Numbered from the stretch's first letter, positions 1 to 9,250 are shown. The stretch is 43,929 nt of DNA from Lachnospiraceae bacterium (GCA_020860755.1 JAJBTQ010000007.1:1-43929), one strand, 5' to 3'. Notes: generated by a model not told the origin, from the sequence alone. Program-made: numbers and translations.

Positions 1-57
1 TTGAATTTTCTCTCGTGAATCTTTCAAGGTTATTTCACTGTTCAGTTATCAATGTGC

Positions 58-120
58 AATAGCTGTCCCCCAAATGGGGGACAGCTATTACATGATACCA
101 TCGGGTAATTTTTATGTCAA
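58..120 (-). promoter_or_regulatory. Sigma70-type promoter whose start region is a 14-bp palindrome
   Basis: On the minus strand TTGACA (120..115) and TATCAT (97..92) are separated by 17 nt, a near-consensus promoter reading towards position 1. The predicted start falls at about 85-86, inside a perfect 14-bp inverted repeat (58-71 and 76-89, loop 72-75) with a run of five C/G pairs. The hairpin has no U-tract on either strand, so it is not a normal terminator. It could be an operator, or a stabilising hairpin at the 5' end of a transcript whose gene lies outside the window. The remaining bases 1-57 show no gene. Confidence 0.6.
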
Positions 121-149
121 CACTTTTTCCCTATTTTCTCAAGCATATT

Positions 150-674
150 CTAGCTGTTTGCCTGCTCGGGAAATACGCGTTTAATCCTTGGTAGTATGAG
201 TCTGGATACGATGCCGATCACAAGCCCGGTGAGAAACCCGGAGAGGAGCAGAACCGGCAGATAAAAGACGAGATTTAAGTTCTCGATCACGATCATTGCC
301 ACAATAAGCTGACCGATATTGTGGAAGATGCCGCCCATCACACTGACAGTGATAACGGAGACTTTATCCGTTCTCTTGATCAACACCATGATGCCCAGGC
401 TTAAGAGGCCTCCCGCAAGACTGTAAAGGATGGAAAACATATTTCCAAACAGGAGCCCGCTTAAGATGATCCGCACGACAGAGACAATGAGTGCCTGCCT
501 TCCCCCCATCAGATACAGCGTCGCCACGATCACCAGGTTCGCAAGGCCCAGCTTTACCCCCGGTATCCCAAAGTTAATCGGGATCAGACTTTCCACATAA
601 CTAAAGACGATCGCAAGTGCGATCATCATAGCCAGCAATGCGATTGTTTTAGCTGAAAGTTGTCTTTGTTTCAT
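150..674 (-). CDS. Gx transporter family / HepT-like integral membrane protein
   Basis: This 174-aa, very hydrophobic protein has about five membrane segments. It matches the family annotated as 'Gx transporter' or 'heptaprenyl diphosphate synthase component I' (Hpre_diP_synt_I), with Gly-rich turns such as FGIPGVKLGLANLV near residues 35-48. Despite the name, the family is membrane embedded and resembles small substrate-binding (S) components. It begins inside the stop of the upstream apbE gene (ATGA overlap at 671-674), so the two are co-translated. In many Clostridia this gene sits beside an ApbE flavin transferase, which suggests a shared envelope redox or quinone-related role; that is inference. 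The substrate is unknown. Confidence 0.8.
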   Translation of the reverse strand: MKQRQLSAKTIALLAMMIALAIVFSYVESLIPINFGIPGVKLGLANLVIVATLYLMGGRQALIVSVVRIILSGLLFGNMFSILYSLAGGLLSLGIMVLIKRTDKVSVITVSVMGGIFHNIGQLIVAMIVIENLNLVFYLPVLLLSGFLTGLVIGIVSRLILPRIKRVFPEQANS

Positions 675-1789
675 TTGTGCGTCTCTATGATATTGAGCTG
701 TGTGTCTCCATTAAGATCAATAAAATACTCTGCCAGGTCTTCCGTGATATAAATCTCCCGGTCCTCCGTCATCAAAAGCGCATCAAAACCATCGGAATCG
801 GAAAAAGACTCACAGTACTCCACTGCATCGTCACTTCCCAAAATGAACAGTGTGGTGGAAAGAGCATCTGCCAGCGTCCCGTCCGTACTGACGACGCTGA
901 CGGAGATCAGTCCGTTGTTCGCGGAGGCTCCGGTTCTCGGATCGATAATATGGTGATAGCGCACACCGGTCTCCTCGTCTTCGAAATATCTCTCGTATCC
1001 GCCGGAAGTGACCACTGAGCAGTCCGTCAGGGTCAACCCGCCTAAAAAGCCATCTGAATCTTCCGGATCCTGGATCCCTACTCGCCACCCGGTGCCATCG
1101 GGTCTGTTTCCCATCACATGGACATCTCCGCCCAGATTGATGATGGCATCTTCTATCCCATATTCCGCAAAGATCTCTGCGACCCGGTCATCCGCATATC
1201 CCTTGACAATGCCGCCGAGGTCGATCTCCATCCCCTCTTCCATAGAAAGGACAGTCTCCCCGTCCTGTTCCGTCAGGGTCAGGTCCCCCGCATTTACCAA
1301 AGCGAGTGTCTGTTCCAGCTCAGCGGCATCGGGCACTTTATAATCACCACTCGTAAAACCCCATAACTTCATAACCGGATAGATGGAAATATCAAAAATC
1401 CCGCCGGTCTTTTCATAAATCTCAAGCGAGCGCTGAATCAGCATGGCTGTCTCTTCGGACAGCTCACCGCCTCCCGCAGCGTTTATCGCATAGATCTCAC
1501 TGTTTTCATCCCCCGTAGAAAAGATCTCATCCAGCCGCTCAATCTCTGCCACGCCGGCATCCACGGCCTCCTGCGCCTGCTCACCGTACGCGGTCAGCGT
1601 CATATAGGTATCCATGGCAAAAATAGTTTTCGTATATTCCGATCCCTCTGTGTTTTCCGATCCTGTCCCGGTCATTTGGGATACAGTGCCTTCTCCACTC
1701 GTTCCGCATCCGGATACACACACGCTAAGCAACGCACAGCATAAGATCCCGAGGAACCGCTTTCTTTTTTTTAAACCAATTTCTCTCAT
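671..1789 (-). CDS. apbE: FAD:protein FMN transferase (ApbE family) lipoprotein
   Basis: The 372-aa protein attaches FMN from FAD covalently to Ser/Thr of target flavoproteins on the outer face of the membrane. An N-terminal basic stretch, a hydrophobic core and a lipobox ending at Cys28 (VSGC) mark it as a lipoprotein. The ApbE signatures AMDTYMTLTAYG (about residues 55-70), IDLGGIVKGYA and HHIIDPRTG (about 285) are present; the last belongs to the Mg2+/FAD site. I chose the ATG at 1789 over a TTG three codons upstream because an AGG lies about 9 nt before it. It follows cvpA by 22 bp and overlaps the downstream membrane gene by 4 bp. No obvious target flavoprotein is encoded nearby. Confidence 0.93.
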   Translation of the reverse strand: MREIGLKKRKRFLGILCCALLSVCVSGCGTSGEGTVSQMTGTGSENTEGSEYTKTIFAMDTYMTLTAYGEQAQEAVDAGVAEIERLDEIFSTGDENSEIYAINAAGGGELSEETAMLIQRSLEIYEKTGGIFDISIYPVMKLWGFTSGDYKVPDAAELEQTLALVNAGDLTLTEQDGETVLSMEEGMEIDLGGIVKGYADDRVAEIFAEYGIEDAIINLGGDVHVMGNRPDGTGWRVGIQDPEDSDGFLGGLTLTDCSVVTSGGYERYFEDEETGVRYHHIIDPRTGASANNGLISVSVVSTDGTLADALSTTLFILGSDDAVEYCESFSDSDGFDALLMTEDREIYITEDLAEYFIDLNGDTQLNIIETHK

Positions 1790-1811
1790 GATGATCAACC
1801 TGACAGGATTT

Positions 1812-2387
1812 CTACTGGAACAGATTCAGTCTTAATAAAATATTGCTGTCATACAGGAACAGCAAAAACGGATTGCTTTCTATGTTTTGTACCATCGTTT
1901 CTCCAAACACAGTTCCGGAGATCAGAGAAACAAACAAAAACAGCAGGCATACAAGAATATAGCCCTCTACCGCGCCGCCGACCAGTCCCAGAGCTCGGTT
2001 GATCCCCTTGACCACCGGAACCCGGTTGACGAGTCCGAGAAGCCGAAAGATAAGGCGCACGATGATCCACGCCACGATCAGTGCGATCAAAAACGACATT
2101 CCTTTTAAAATCCAGTCTGCCATTGTACTCGATGAGGATCCGGAGAAAAGCTGCAGCCCGATGCCGAGCAAGCCCCCCGTCCTCTGAGCACAACGCTCCT
2201 CGATCCAGTCATAAATGCCGGTATAGTTTTTGAAAAAATTACTGATGTAAGGAGTAGCCCAGGAGATAAGCCCGATCAAAACAACGATGGAGACGAGAGA
2301 AAACAGGAGCCTGAGCAGTCCGCGGATCCACCCGCGCAGAATGCAGATCAAGAATATGATGACAACTATAATCAGCATCCAATTCAT
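1812..2387 (-). CDS. cvpA: CvpA family membrane protein
   Basis: This 191-aa protein has four predicted membrane helices: about residues 3-20, 26-48, 92-116 and 135-160. The N-terminal pattern WMLIIVVIIF...RGWIRGLLR and the helix-3/4 spacing are those of the CvpA (colicin V production) family, which is linked to envelope integrity and stress in other bacteria. The start is the ATG at 2387: it overlaps the stop of the upstream gene (ATGA) and follows a run of six G. An in-frame GTG 8 codons earlier lacks a ribosome site. It lies in a four-gene minus-strand run with the DUF5711 protein, apbE and the Gx transporter. Its biochemical function is unknown. Confidence 0.85.
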   Translation of the reverse strand: MNWMLIIVVIIFLICILRGWIRGLLRLLFSLVSIVVLIGLISWATPYISNFFKNYTGIYDWIEERCAQRTGGLLGIGLQLFSGSSSSTMADWILKGMSFLIALIVAWIIVRLIFRLLGLVNRVPVVKGINRALGLVGGAVEGYILVCLLFLFVSLISGTVFGETMVQNIESNPFLLFLYDSNILLRLNLFQ

Positions 2388-3631
2388 GACGTTCCCCCCA
2401 GATCGTCCCACATATTAACGAAAAAATTCCCGTCCAGTATCTTTAAGCGGATCTCTTCCGTGACGCCTTCCTTGAGGATCAAGTAGTTGCGGTATCCTCT
2501 CTCACGGAAGATTCCTAGGATTTCCTCGTCAAAGCTGCACACGAATTTGCGCTGCCCGGACATAGTATAGATATAGCACTGGTTTGAGTTATAAAGGCAG
2601 ATCTCATGGTTATCCAAAAAACCGACGCTGTCATAGGAAAAGTCTGTCTTTATAGAGACGCGTTCTCTGCAGTCGGTATCATATACCCTGATGACCCGTC
2701 CCGATTCTTTATCCAGATCGTTATAGACAAGGCCAAAATAGTCATCATTGTAAAAGATACTCTGGATCTCGCCCTCAGCTTCCACCAGATGTTTTTCTTC
2801 CGGCGCACTTGTGCCCTCAAAGACGTAAACTCCGGTGTCGGCAAACGCCAGCAGCGTACTGTCCCCGAAATAAGCAAGGTCAGGCACGATCGTATCCTCG
2901 TATTGGAATGCCGCAACCAGATTGTCGATCTGATTTTGACCCGCTGCACCGAAGTTATATATGTTGATCGTGGTCCTTGCTGCGCCGCTACTCACATCTA
3001 TGATGGATACCGCCATATTTTCCCCGTCGTCGGACAGGGCTATGTCCATCGGCGTACCGGTATTTTCAACGTGAATGGCACCTTCAGCAATCTGAACGCC
3101 TGTTTGATCATATAAAGAGAGGTAGCCCGTCCCGCCTTCCTCCATCAGAATCGCTACATTGCCCTGATCGGACACATCGATCCTTAAGATCGGCATATTG
3201 ACCGTGATCTCTCCCTGAGGGCCATCTTCATTCAGGATATAGATCGTCTCCCCCAGCCGGTCGGCCATCGCGAGGTAAGACTGACAGATCACCACCATAG
3301 GATTTTCCATCTCGTAGCTCTGATTCCAAATAGTGGTATTGTTGGCGGTGACATAGGATGCACCGTCATTACTGTATTTCACATAACCATCGCCAAACGC
3401 CAGATAGCGGGTTGCCGAAGTGTCGGACCGATCCATCTCCTCGGTCACGGTATAGTCATCGTATGTTATGCGCTGCATCATCACAACATAGGCAATGATC
3501 GCCGCAACGCAGGCTGCCACAATGATGACAGCGATGATGACTCTTCTCCGACGGCGCCTTCGCGCCCGATCCTTTATCTCATCCCAGTTGGGCCTGACCA
3601 TGCGCAGATTGTTGTTTTGCTTATCGCTCAT
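2384..3631 (-). CDS. DUF5711-type single-pass membrane protein with a probable beta-propeller ectodomain
   Basis: The 415-aa protein has a cytoplasmic head with a run of nine basic residues (about 23-32), one membrane helix (about 32-52) and a large extracellular part. That part has repeated short strands ending in hydrophobic/Gly turns (for example YLAFGDGYVKYS, VAILMEEGG, LAFADTGVYVFEG), typical of WD40/PQQ-like propellers. This agrees with the DUF5711 family common in Lachnospiraceae. No catalytic motif is visible. It ends inside the start of cvpA (4-bp overlap), so the pair is translationally coupled. A link to the cell envelope is inference. Confidence 0.72.
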   Translation of the reverse strand: MSDKQNNNLRMVRPNWDEIKDRARRRRRRRVIIAVIIVAACVAAIIAYVVMMQRITYDDYTVTEEMDRSDTSATRYLAFGDGYVKYSNDGASYVTANNTTIWNQSYEMENPMVVICQSYLAMADRLGETIYILNEDGPQGEITVNMPILRIDVSDQGNVAILMEEGGTGYLSLYDQTGVQIAEGAIHVENTGTPMDIALSDDGENMAVSIIDVSSGAARTTINIYNFGAAGQNQIDNLVAAFQYEDTIVPDLAYFGDSTLLAFADTGVYVFEGTSAPEEKHLVEAEGEIQSIFYNDDYFGLVYNDLDKESGRVIRVYDTDCRERVSIKTDFSYDSVGFLDNHEICLYNSNQCYIYTMSGQRKFVCSFDEEILGIFRERGYRNYLILKEGVTEEIRLKILDGNFFVNMWDDLGGTS

Positions 3632-3697
3632 GGGCCTTGTTCCTGTCTGTTTTTATCTCTGTCTATACATCTGCATAAAAAGCCCGGTCCGGAATCT

Positions 3698-4636
3698 TTA
3701 AAGCCAGACTTTCACTTTTTCATAAATGCTCTCCGAGTCCAAACCGAAAAGCTTGATCAATTCTGCCGCCGGTCCGGAAATGCCGAACTCATCGTTGATC
3801 CCGATCTTTTGCACCCTTGTCGGAGCATTTTGGCTCAATGCATCACAGACCGCGCTTCCCAATCCGCCGATCACGGAATGCTCCTCCACGACAACGACGT
3901 TCCCGGTTTTTGCCGCAGACGCGATGACAAGCTCTTCATCGAGCGGCTTGATCGTGTGGATATTGATCACCTCTGCGTCGATCCCGTCTTCGGCCAGCAG
4001 TTTGGCGGCCTCAAGAGCCTCATTCACACAGAGGCCGGTCGCGACGATCGTGACATCTTTTCCCTCTTTTAAAAGAACTCCTTTCCCCCACTCAAACTGA
4101 TATGTCTCCTCGTCATTGATCACCGGAATGGCCATACGGCCAAACCGCAGATAGACCGGTCCGACATAGTCGAATGCCGCGTGCACGGCTGCGCGCGCCT
4201 CCACATCGTCACAGGGATTGATCACTACCATCCCCGGGATTGTGCGCATCAGCGCGATATCCTCATTACACTGATGCGTGGCGCCGTCCTCGCCTACGGA
4301 AATGCCGGCGTGCGTCGCGCCGATCTTGACATTTAAGTGCGGATAACCGATCGAGTTCCGAACCTGCTCATAGGCCCGACCCGTCGCGAACATGGCAAAA
4401 GAACTGGCAAACGGGATCTTTCCGCAGGTGGATAAACCCGCTGCGATCCCCATCATATCCGCCTCCGCGATGCCGCAGTCGATATGCCTCTCCGGAAATT
4501 CTTTTTTAAACACTGCTGTCTTGGTCGCTCCGGCAAGATCCGCATCCAAAACAATCAGCTCTTCGTGTTCTCTTCCAAGCTCACACAAAGCCTGTCCGTA
4601 ACTGTCTCTTGTGGCGACTTTCTTTATTTCTGACAC
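3698..4636 (-). CDS. Transketolase, C-terminal subunit (pyrimidine-binding + C-terminal domains)
   Basis: This 312-aa half of a split transketolase contains the pyrimidine domain (VATRDSYGQALCELG; GIAEADMMGIAAG about residues 56-68, including the Glu that activates thiamine diphosphate) and the C-terminal domain (VVVEEHSVIGGLGSAVCDAL). With the N-terminal subunit it transfers two-carbon units in the non-oxidative pentose phosphate pathway. The start is a GTG at 4636, overlapping the stop of the upstream subunit gene by 13 bp, with AGGTGA about 7 nt before it. That overlap points to coupled, equimolar synthesis. Split transketolases are usual in Clostridia. Confidence 0.94.
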   Translation of the reverse strand: MSEIKKVATRDSYGQALCELGREHEELIVLDADLAGATKTAVFKKEFPERHIDCGIAEADMMGIAAGLSTCGKIPFASSFAMFATGRAYEQVRNSIGYPHLNVKIGATHAGISVGEDGATHQCNEDIALMRTIPGMVVINPCDDVEARAAVHAAFDYVGPVYLRFGRMAIPVINDEETYQFEWGKGVLLKEGKDVTIVATGLCVNEALEAAKLLAEDGIDAEVINIHTIKPLDEELVIASAAKTGNVVVVEEHSVIGGLGSAVCDALSQNAPTRVQKIGINDEFGISGPAAELIKLFGLDSESIYEKVKVWL

Positions 4637-5460
4637 AATGCTTCACCTGCTTTCTCGAGATCTTCCATGGCGATGGCATACTCTTCATCATTCGGCGCTT
4701 TGCCGTGCCATCCCACCTGATTTTCCATAAAGGAAACTCCTTTGCCTTTTGTGGTCTTCGCTATGATCGCTGTCGGCATTCCCTTTGTCTCACGGGCCTC
4801 TTTAAAAGCAGCCGCGATCTGATCAAAATCATGTCCGTCAATGTTGATCACATGAAAATTGAAGGCTTTAAACTTTTCGTCGATTGGATACGGAGAACAG
4901 ACATCCTCAATGCTGCCGTCGATCTGAAGTCCGTTGTTGTCCACGATCAACACCAGATTGTCAAGTTTGCGGGCCCCGGAAAACATAGATGCCTCCCAGA
5001 TCTGGCCCTCCTCGATCTCACCGTCACCGGCAAGGGCATAGACGCGGTAATCTTTTCCGTCCATCTTGCCCGCCAAAGCCATGCCCACCGCTGCGGAAAA
5101 ACCCTGTCCCAGCGAACCGCTGGACATGTCCACGCCGGGGATATGCTTCATGTCGGGATGTCCCTGAAGCATAGAGCCGATATGGCGCAATCCTGTAAGC
5201 TCTTCTACCGGGAAAAACCCTCTCTGTGCCAACACAGAGTAATATCCGGGTGCCACATGCCCTTTGGAGAGCACGAACCGGTCCCGGTTTGCGTCTTTCG
5301 GATTTTCCGGGTCCACGTTCATCTCTACAAAAAAGAGATACGTAAAAATATCCGCCGCAGACAATGCTCCGCCCGGATGACCCGATTTGGCACTGTGTAC
5401 GGCGGTAATGATTCCTTTCCGCACTTCCACAGCTGTTTTTTCCAGTTCCAGATTTGTCAT
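4624..5460 (-). CDS. Transketolase, N-terminal (thiamine diphosphate-binding) subunit
   Basis: The 278-aa protein carries the PP domain of transketolase. The cofactor signature GDGEIEEGQIWEA (about residues 144-156) followed by DNNGLQID (about 172-179) binds Mg2+-thiamine diphosphate. SAKSGHPGGALSAADI near the N terminus is the other family hallmark. The ATG at 5460 has AAGGAAAGG upstream. It must pair with the downstream C-terminal subunit to be active. It sits 26 bp after recR on the same strand, although the two have unrelated roles. Confidence 0.94.
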   Translation of the reverse strand: MTNLELEKTAVEVRKGIITAVHSAKSGHPGGALSAADIFTYLFFVEMNVDPENPKDANRDRFVLSKGHVAPGYYSVLAQRGFFPVEELTGLRHIGSMLQGHPDMKHIPGVDMSSGSLGQGFSAAVGMALAGKMDGKDYRVYALAGDGEIEEGQIWEASMFSGARKLDNLVLIVDNNGLQIDGSIEDVCSPYPIDEKFKAFNFHVINIDGHDFDQIAAAFKEARETKGMPTAIIAKTTKGKGVSFMENQVGWHGKAPNDEEYAIAMEDLEKAGEALCQK

Positions 5461-5486
5461 GTTCCCATCCTTTCCTTATTAAAAAT

Positions 5487-6083
5487 TTATAGCTCCACCC
5501 GGCCTTCGAGCGCACGCAGCAGAGTTACCTCATCTATATACTCCAGATCGCCTCCGACCGGCACTCCGCTGGCGATCCGGGAGACCCGGATCCCTGTGGG
5601 TTTGATCAATTTGCTGATATACATGGCAGTTGTCTCCCCTTCGAGGCTGGAGTTCGTGGCGATGATCACCTCGTCGACATCTCCTTCCAGACGCTGGATC
5701 AGTTCCTTTAAGCGGATGTCCTCCGGACCGATGCCGAGCATCGGCGAGATCGCGCCGTGAAGCACATGATAGACGCCCTCATACTTGCCTGTCTTTTCAT
5801 ACGCCGCCAGATCCCTCGTATCTTCCACCACCATGATCGTCCGATGGTCGCGGGAGGCGTTTTGGCAGATCGGACACTCGTCCGCGTCCGTTAACGTATA
5901 ACAGGTCTTGCAGTACCGCACGTTTTGCCTCGCCTCTACGATCGCATCCGCCAGCCGCTGTGTGCGGTCTTCGGGCAGATTTAAGATATGAAACGCCAGT
6001 CGCTGCGCCGTCTTGCTCCCGATCCCCGGAAGGGAGGAGAGTTCATCAATCAGTTTGTTGATCTGTTTGCTGTAATAATCCAT
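5487..6083 (-). CDS. recR: Recombination protein RecR
   Basis: The 198-aa RecR acts with RecO (and RecF, also in this window) to load RecA at single-strand gaps. Visible features are the helix-hairpin-helix [20 protein letters not shown] (about residues 15-34), a four-Cys zinc finger (CKTCYTL...CPIC, about 57-72) and a Toprim domain ([15 protein letters not shown]). Its length equals the family norm. The start ATG overlaps the stop of ybaB by one base (TAATG). The order dnaX-ybaB-recR is one of the most conserved gene clusters in bacteria. Confidence 0.97.
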   Translation of the reverse strand: MDYYSKQINKLIDELSSLPGIGSKTAQRLAFHILNLPEDRTQRLADAIVEARQNVRYCKTCYTLTDADECPICQNASRDHRTIMVVEDTRDLAAYEKTGKYEGVYHVLHGAISPMLGIGPEDIRLKELIQRLEGDVDEVIIATNSSLEGETTAMYISKLIKPTGIRVSRIASGVPVGGDLEYIDEVTLLRALEGRVEL

Positions 6084-6433
6084 TAAAACGGGAATCCTCC
6101 GTTCGCGCCGCCGGTGATCTTGTTTACGGACTCCTGCGAAGCTTCCTCCACCTGTCGCAGCGCCTCATTTGTCGCCGCCATGATCAGGTCTTCCAGCATC
6201 TCGATGTCTTCCGGGTCTACGACCTCCTCATCCAGTGTGATCTTTGTGATCTCCTTTTTACCGGATACAGTCACTTCCACTGCGCCGCCGCCGGCTGCCG
6301 CCGTGAACTCCTGTTCTTCGATCTCCTTTGAAGCCTCCTCCATCTGACGCTGCATCCTCTGCGCCTGCTTCATCAGATTCGTCATGTTCCCAGGCATGCC
6401 GCTCTGGTAACTGCTTCCTTTTCCCTTGCCCAT
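6083..6433 (-). CDS. YbaB/EbfC family nucleoid-associated protein
   Basis: This 116-aa DNA-binding protein is typical of the YbaB family: [25 protein letters not shown] helix, then a beta sheet ([22 protein letters not shown]) and a C-terminal helix. It binds DNA as a dimer and lies between dnaX and recR, as in most bacteria. AAGGAG precedes the ATG at 6433. Its stop overlaps the recR start, so the two are translated together. A role supporting RecR or replication is suggested only by gene order. Confidence 0.95.
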   Translation of the reverse strand: MGKGKGSSYQSGMPGNMTNLMKQAQRMQRQMEEASKEIEEQEFTAAAGGGAVEVTVSGKKEITKITLDEEVVDPEDIEMLEDLIMAATNEALRQVEEASQESVNKITGGANGGFPF

Positions 6434-6481
6434 CTGCTTTTTATCTCCTTCCTGTATGTGAACTAAATAAAAAATATATGA

Positions 6482-8074
6482 TCAGTCCGCTTCCACGTCA
6501 ATCTGCATGCGGATAAACTGTTCCAGATCCGGATACGTCTCTCCTGCCGGCCTGCCGGTGTCGTTTTTCCGTATGGAGATGTCGATCTGCCGGCCTGCCC
6601 ACTTCGAGATCTGCGTCTCAATATCCTGCTCCCGGGTATCCATGGTCAAAAAATCATATGCTCCCTTGTCATCAAAGATCAGGATCAACTGATTGGCTTC
6701 CCCGAGGCTTAAGTGTGCTTTCTTTAAATAAGTACGGGTGAGCCCGGACAGACTCTGAATGATAGACTGCCAGTTTTCTACCACCTGTTTGATATCGTCG
6801 GGGATCGCCTTTGGCATTTCCGGCTCTGTTGCCGTCTCTGTTTCCGGCTCTGCAGGAGCCGGTTTGGCCGGCTTTGCCTCCGGCATCTGAGCCGGGCGGT
6901 CCGGTGTCGGCGAGGGAAGGCCTTGTTCCATCTGCCGTTCCAGGGCGGCAACGCGGTCTACGAGCGCATCCGGAGACGTCTCCATGGATGGCCGGCAAAG
7001 CTTAATCAGCGCGATCTCCAGCAGGACCCTCTTCTGGGAAGAATATCTCATTTGAGCGGAGAGTTCAGAAAAAACGCGGATATACCTCATGATCACATCA
7101 TCGTTGACTAAATCTGCCTCCTCTTTTAAGAGTGCCAGATTCTCACTGGACATATCCAGTACATCCTCCATACGGTCGGAACTCTTTATGAGAAGCAGAT
7201 TCCTCAGATACCAGACAAAATCGCTCACAAACTGTCCCAGTTCCTTCCCCTGCGCAATGACCTCTTCCGAGATCCGAACAGCCTTTGTCACATCCTGCTC
7301 CAGTACAGCCCGTAAAAGCCGGCTGAACACTTCAGTATCCACTGCGCCCAGCACTTCCAATACTTTATCAAGCGTCAGCTTTTCCCCGAGATGAAAGGCA
7401 ATGCACTGATCCATCAGACTCAGCGCATCACGCATGGATCCGTCCGCAGCTCTCGCCACATAGCGGATCGCCTTTTCTTCCGACTCGATCTGCTCCTGTG
7501 CGAGCAGCTGTGTTAAGCGTTCTGAAATGGTATCAATAGAGATTCGGTGAAAGTCATATCTCTGGCATCGGGACAAAATAGTGACCGGGATCTTATGGAC
7601 CTCCGTGGTCGCCAAAATAAAGATCACATAGGAGGGCGGCTCCTCCAGCGTTTTGAGCAGCGCATTAAACGCTCCGATAGAGAGCATGTGTACCTCATCG
7701 ATGATATACACCTTATAACGCCCTTCCGTAGGGGCGTAGGAAACTTCCTCCCGGATCTGGCGAATATTCTCCACACCGTTGTTGGATGCTGCGTCGATCT
7801 CGATCACATTCATGGATGAGCCGGCAGCTATGGCCCGGCAGCTTGTGCATTCCCCGCACGGGCTTCCGTCGATCGGATGCTCACAGTTGACAGCTTTTGC
7901 AAAAATTTTTGCCACCGTGGTCTTTCCGGTCCCGCGGGTGCCGCAAAACAGATAGGCATGTCCGATCCGACCGGCATTGATCTGATTTTTTAATGTGGTA
8001 ACAATGTGGTCCTGCCCCTTTACTTCCTCAAATGTTGCGGGGCGGTACTTCCGATATAAAGCCGTGTATGCCAT
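6482..8074 (-). CDS. dnaX: DNA polymerase III subunits gamma and tau
   Basis: The 530-aa clamp-loader ATPase has Walker A GTRGTGKT at residues 45-52, a zinc module with C64, C73, C76 and C79, and Walker B IIDEVHML near 124-131. The remaining AAA+ and lid regions follow. A Pro/Ala/Glu-rich linker (about 395-435) leads to a C-terminal tau-like domain. The N terminus MAYTALYRKYRPATFEEV is the family standard. AAGGAG lies 8 nt before the start. It is followed by ybaB and recR, and preceded 60 bp upstream by pfkA on the same strand. Confidence 0.97.
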   Translation of the reverse strand: MAYTALYRKYRPATFEEVKGQDHIVTTLKNQINAGRIGHAYLFCGTRGTGKTTVAKIFAKAVNCEHPIDGSPCGECTSCRAIAAGSSMNVIEIDAASNNGVENIRQIREEVSYAPTEGRYKVYIIDEVHMLSIGAFNALLKTLEEPPSYVIFILATTEVHKIPVTILSRCQRYDFHRISIDTISERLTQLLAQEQIESEEKAIRYVARAADGSMRDALSLMDQCIAFHLGEKLTLDKVLEVLGAVDTEVFSRLLRAVLEQDVTKAVRISEEVIAQGKELGQFVSDFVWYLRNLLLIKSSDRMEDVLDMSSENLALLKEEADLVNDDVIMRYIRVFSELSAQMRYSSQKRVLLEIALIKLCRPSMETSPDALVDRVAALERQMEQGLPSPTPDRPAQMPEAKPAKPAPAEPETETATEPEMPKAIPDDIKQVVENWQSIIQSLSGLTRTYLKKAHLSLGEANQLILIFDDKGAYDFLTMDTREQDIETQISKWAGRQIDISIRKNDTGRPAGETYPDLEQFIRMQIDVEAD

Positions 8075-8134
8075 GAAAAGGCTCCTTTTAATGTCTAACC
8101 CTGTCTATACAAAATCCGGCAGCCTTCCGCCTGA

Positions 8135-9208
8135 TCAATCTCCAAAGCAGATGCCGACCTTTTTGGCCTCTTGGATCAGCTGGCAGTTCGGATCAATCGT
8201 CTTTAACTTGCCGGCTACCTCGCCCAGCGGGACCCGTGCCGTCTGTCCGTCGATCATGGCGATCATGTTTCCGTAATCCTTGTCCTCGATCGCCTGAGCC
8301 GCCGCCGCGCCAAGCTGTGTGCAGAGCACCCGGTCATAGGCACAGGGGCTTCCACCACGCTGCATGTGCCCGGGCACGGTTACCCGCACTTCCCGGCCGG
8401 TCTTTTGTGCAATCTGATCCGCCACCTCGTAGGATACGGAAGGGTATCCCACCTGACTTTTAAATATCTTAAATTCCTTCTTTGTCAGCATTGCTTTCTC
8501 CTGGGAGATTGCTCCTTCCGCCACCGCCAGGATCGTAAAGCCTTTTTCCCTCTCGGTCCGGTTGTCAATGGCCTCCACCACTTTGTCAATGTCGTAAGGG
8601 ATCTCAGGGATGAGAATGATGTCCGCCCCGCCCGCAATGCCTGCGTGCAGCGGCAGCCATCCGACCTTATGTCCCATGATCTCGACGATAAATACCCGGT
8701 TATGGGATGCCGCCGTTGTATGGATACAGTCGATCGTATTGGTTGCGATATTTAATGCGCTTTGAAAGCCGAACGTGATGTCCGTGCCATAGATGTCGTT
8801 GTCGATCGTTTTCGGCAAAAATATAACGTTTAACCCTTCTTCTCTCAGAAGGTTCGCTGTCTTTTGTGTCCCGTTGCCGCCGAGGATCACCAGACAGTCC
8901 AGGTTCAGCTTATAGTAGGTGTGCTTCATCGCCTCCACCTTGTCCAGGCCATCCCGATCCGGCACCCGCATCAATTTATACGGCTGTCGGGAAGTCCCGA
9001 GTATCGTTCCGCCCATCGTCAGGATCCCGGAAAAATCCTGGGCGGCCAGGGAACGGTAGTTCCCGTATATCAAGCCTTTATACCCATCGTAAAACCCGAA
9101 AATCTCCAGCTCGTCTCCGCTGTTGGCAAGCCCCTTTACTACACCGCGCATAGCTGCGTTTAGAGCCTGACAATCGCCTCCGCTGGTCAAGATTCCGATC
9201 CGTTTCAT
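8135..9208 (-). CDS. pfkA: 6-phosphofructokinase (phosphoryl donor uncertain)
   Basis: The 357-aa enzyme phosphorylates fructose 6-phosphate in glycolysis. It shows ILTSGGDCQALNAAMRG at the N terminus, catalytic PKTIDND and PGHMQRGGSP. Donor-site residues are mixed: the GGDG of ATP enzymes reads GGNGTQ, with Gly kept at the position equivalent to E. coli 104 (ATP type), while the position equivalent to 124 is Lys (found in pyrophosphate and trypanosomatid ATP enzymes). The usual MGR reads MGH. Gly104 argues for ATP, but this needs assay. I chose the ATG at 9208 because GGAG stands 7 nt upstream and the family N terminus begins there. A minus-strand promoter lies just upstream. Confidence 0.92.
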   Translation of the reverse strand: MKRIGILTSGGDCQALNAAMRGVVKGLANSGDELEIFGFYDGYKGLIYGNYRSLAAQDFSGILTMGGTILGTSRQPYKLMRVPDRDGLDKVEAMKHTYYKLNLDCLVILGGNGTQKTANLLREEGLNVIFLPKTIDNDIYGTDITFGFQSALNIATNTIDCIHTTAASHNRVFIVEIMGHKVGWLPLHAGIAGGADIILIPEIPYDIDKVVEAIDNRTEREKGFTILAVAEGAISQEKAMLTKKEFKIFKSQVGYPSVSYEVADQIAQKTGREVRVTVPGHMQRGGSPCAYDRVLCTQLGAAAAQAIEDKDYGNMIAMIDGQTARVPLGEVAGKLKTIDPNCQLIQEAKKVGICFGD

Positions 9209-9250
9209 ACCACTTCTCCTTTCCCAAAAATCAGTAAAGAAGTCACTCAA

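Noticed and set aside
4609-5760. 383-codon plus-strand open frame
   Set aside because: It is fully antisense to the split transketolase and recR genes, which have clear motifs and ribosome sites; its translation has no recognisable family.
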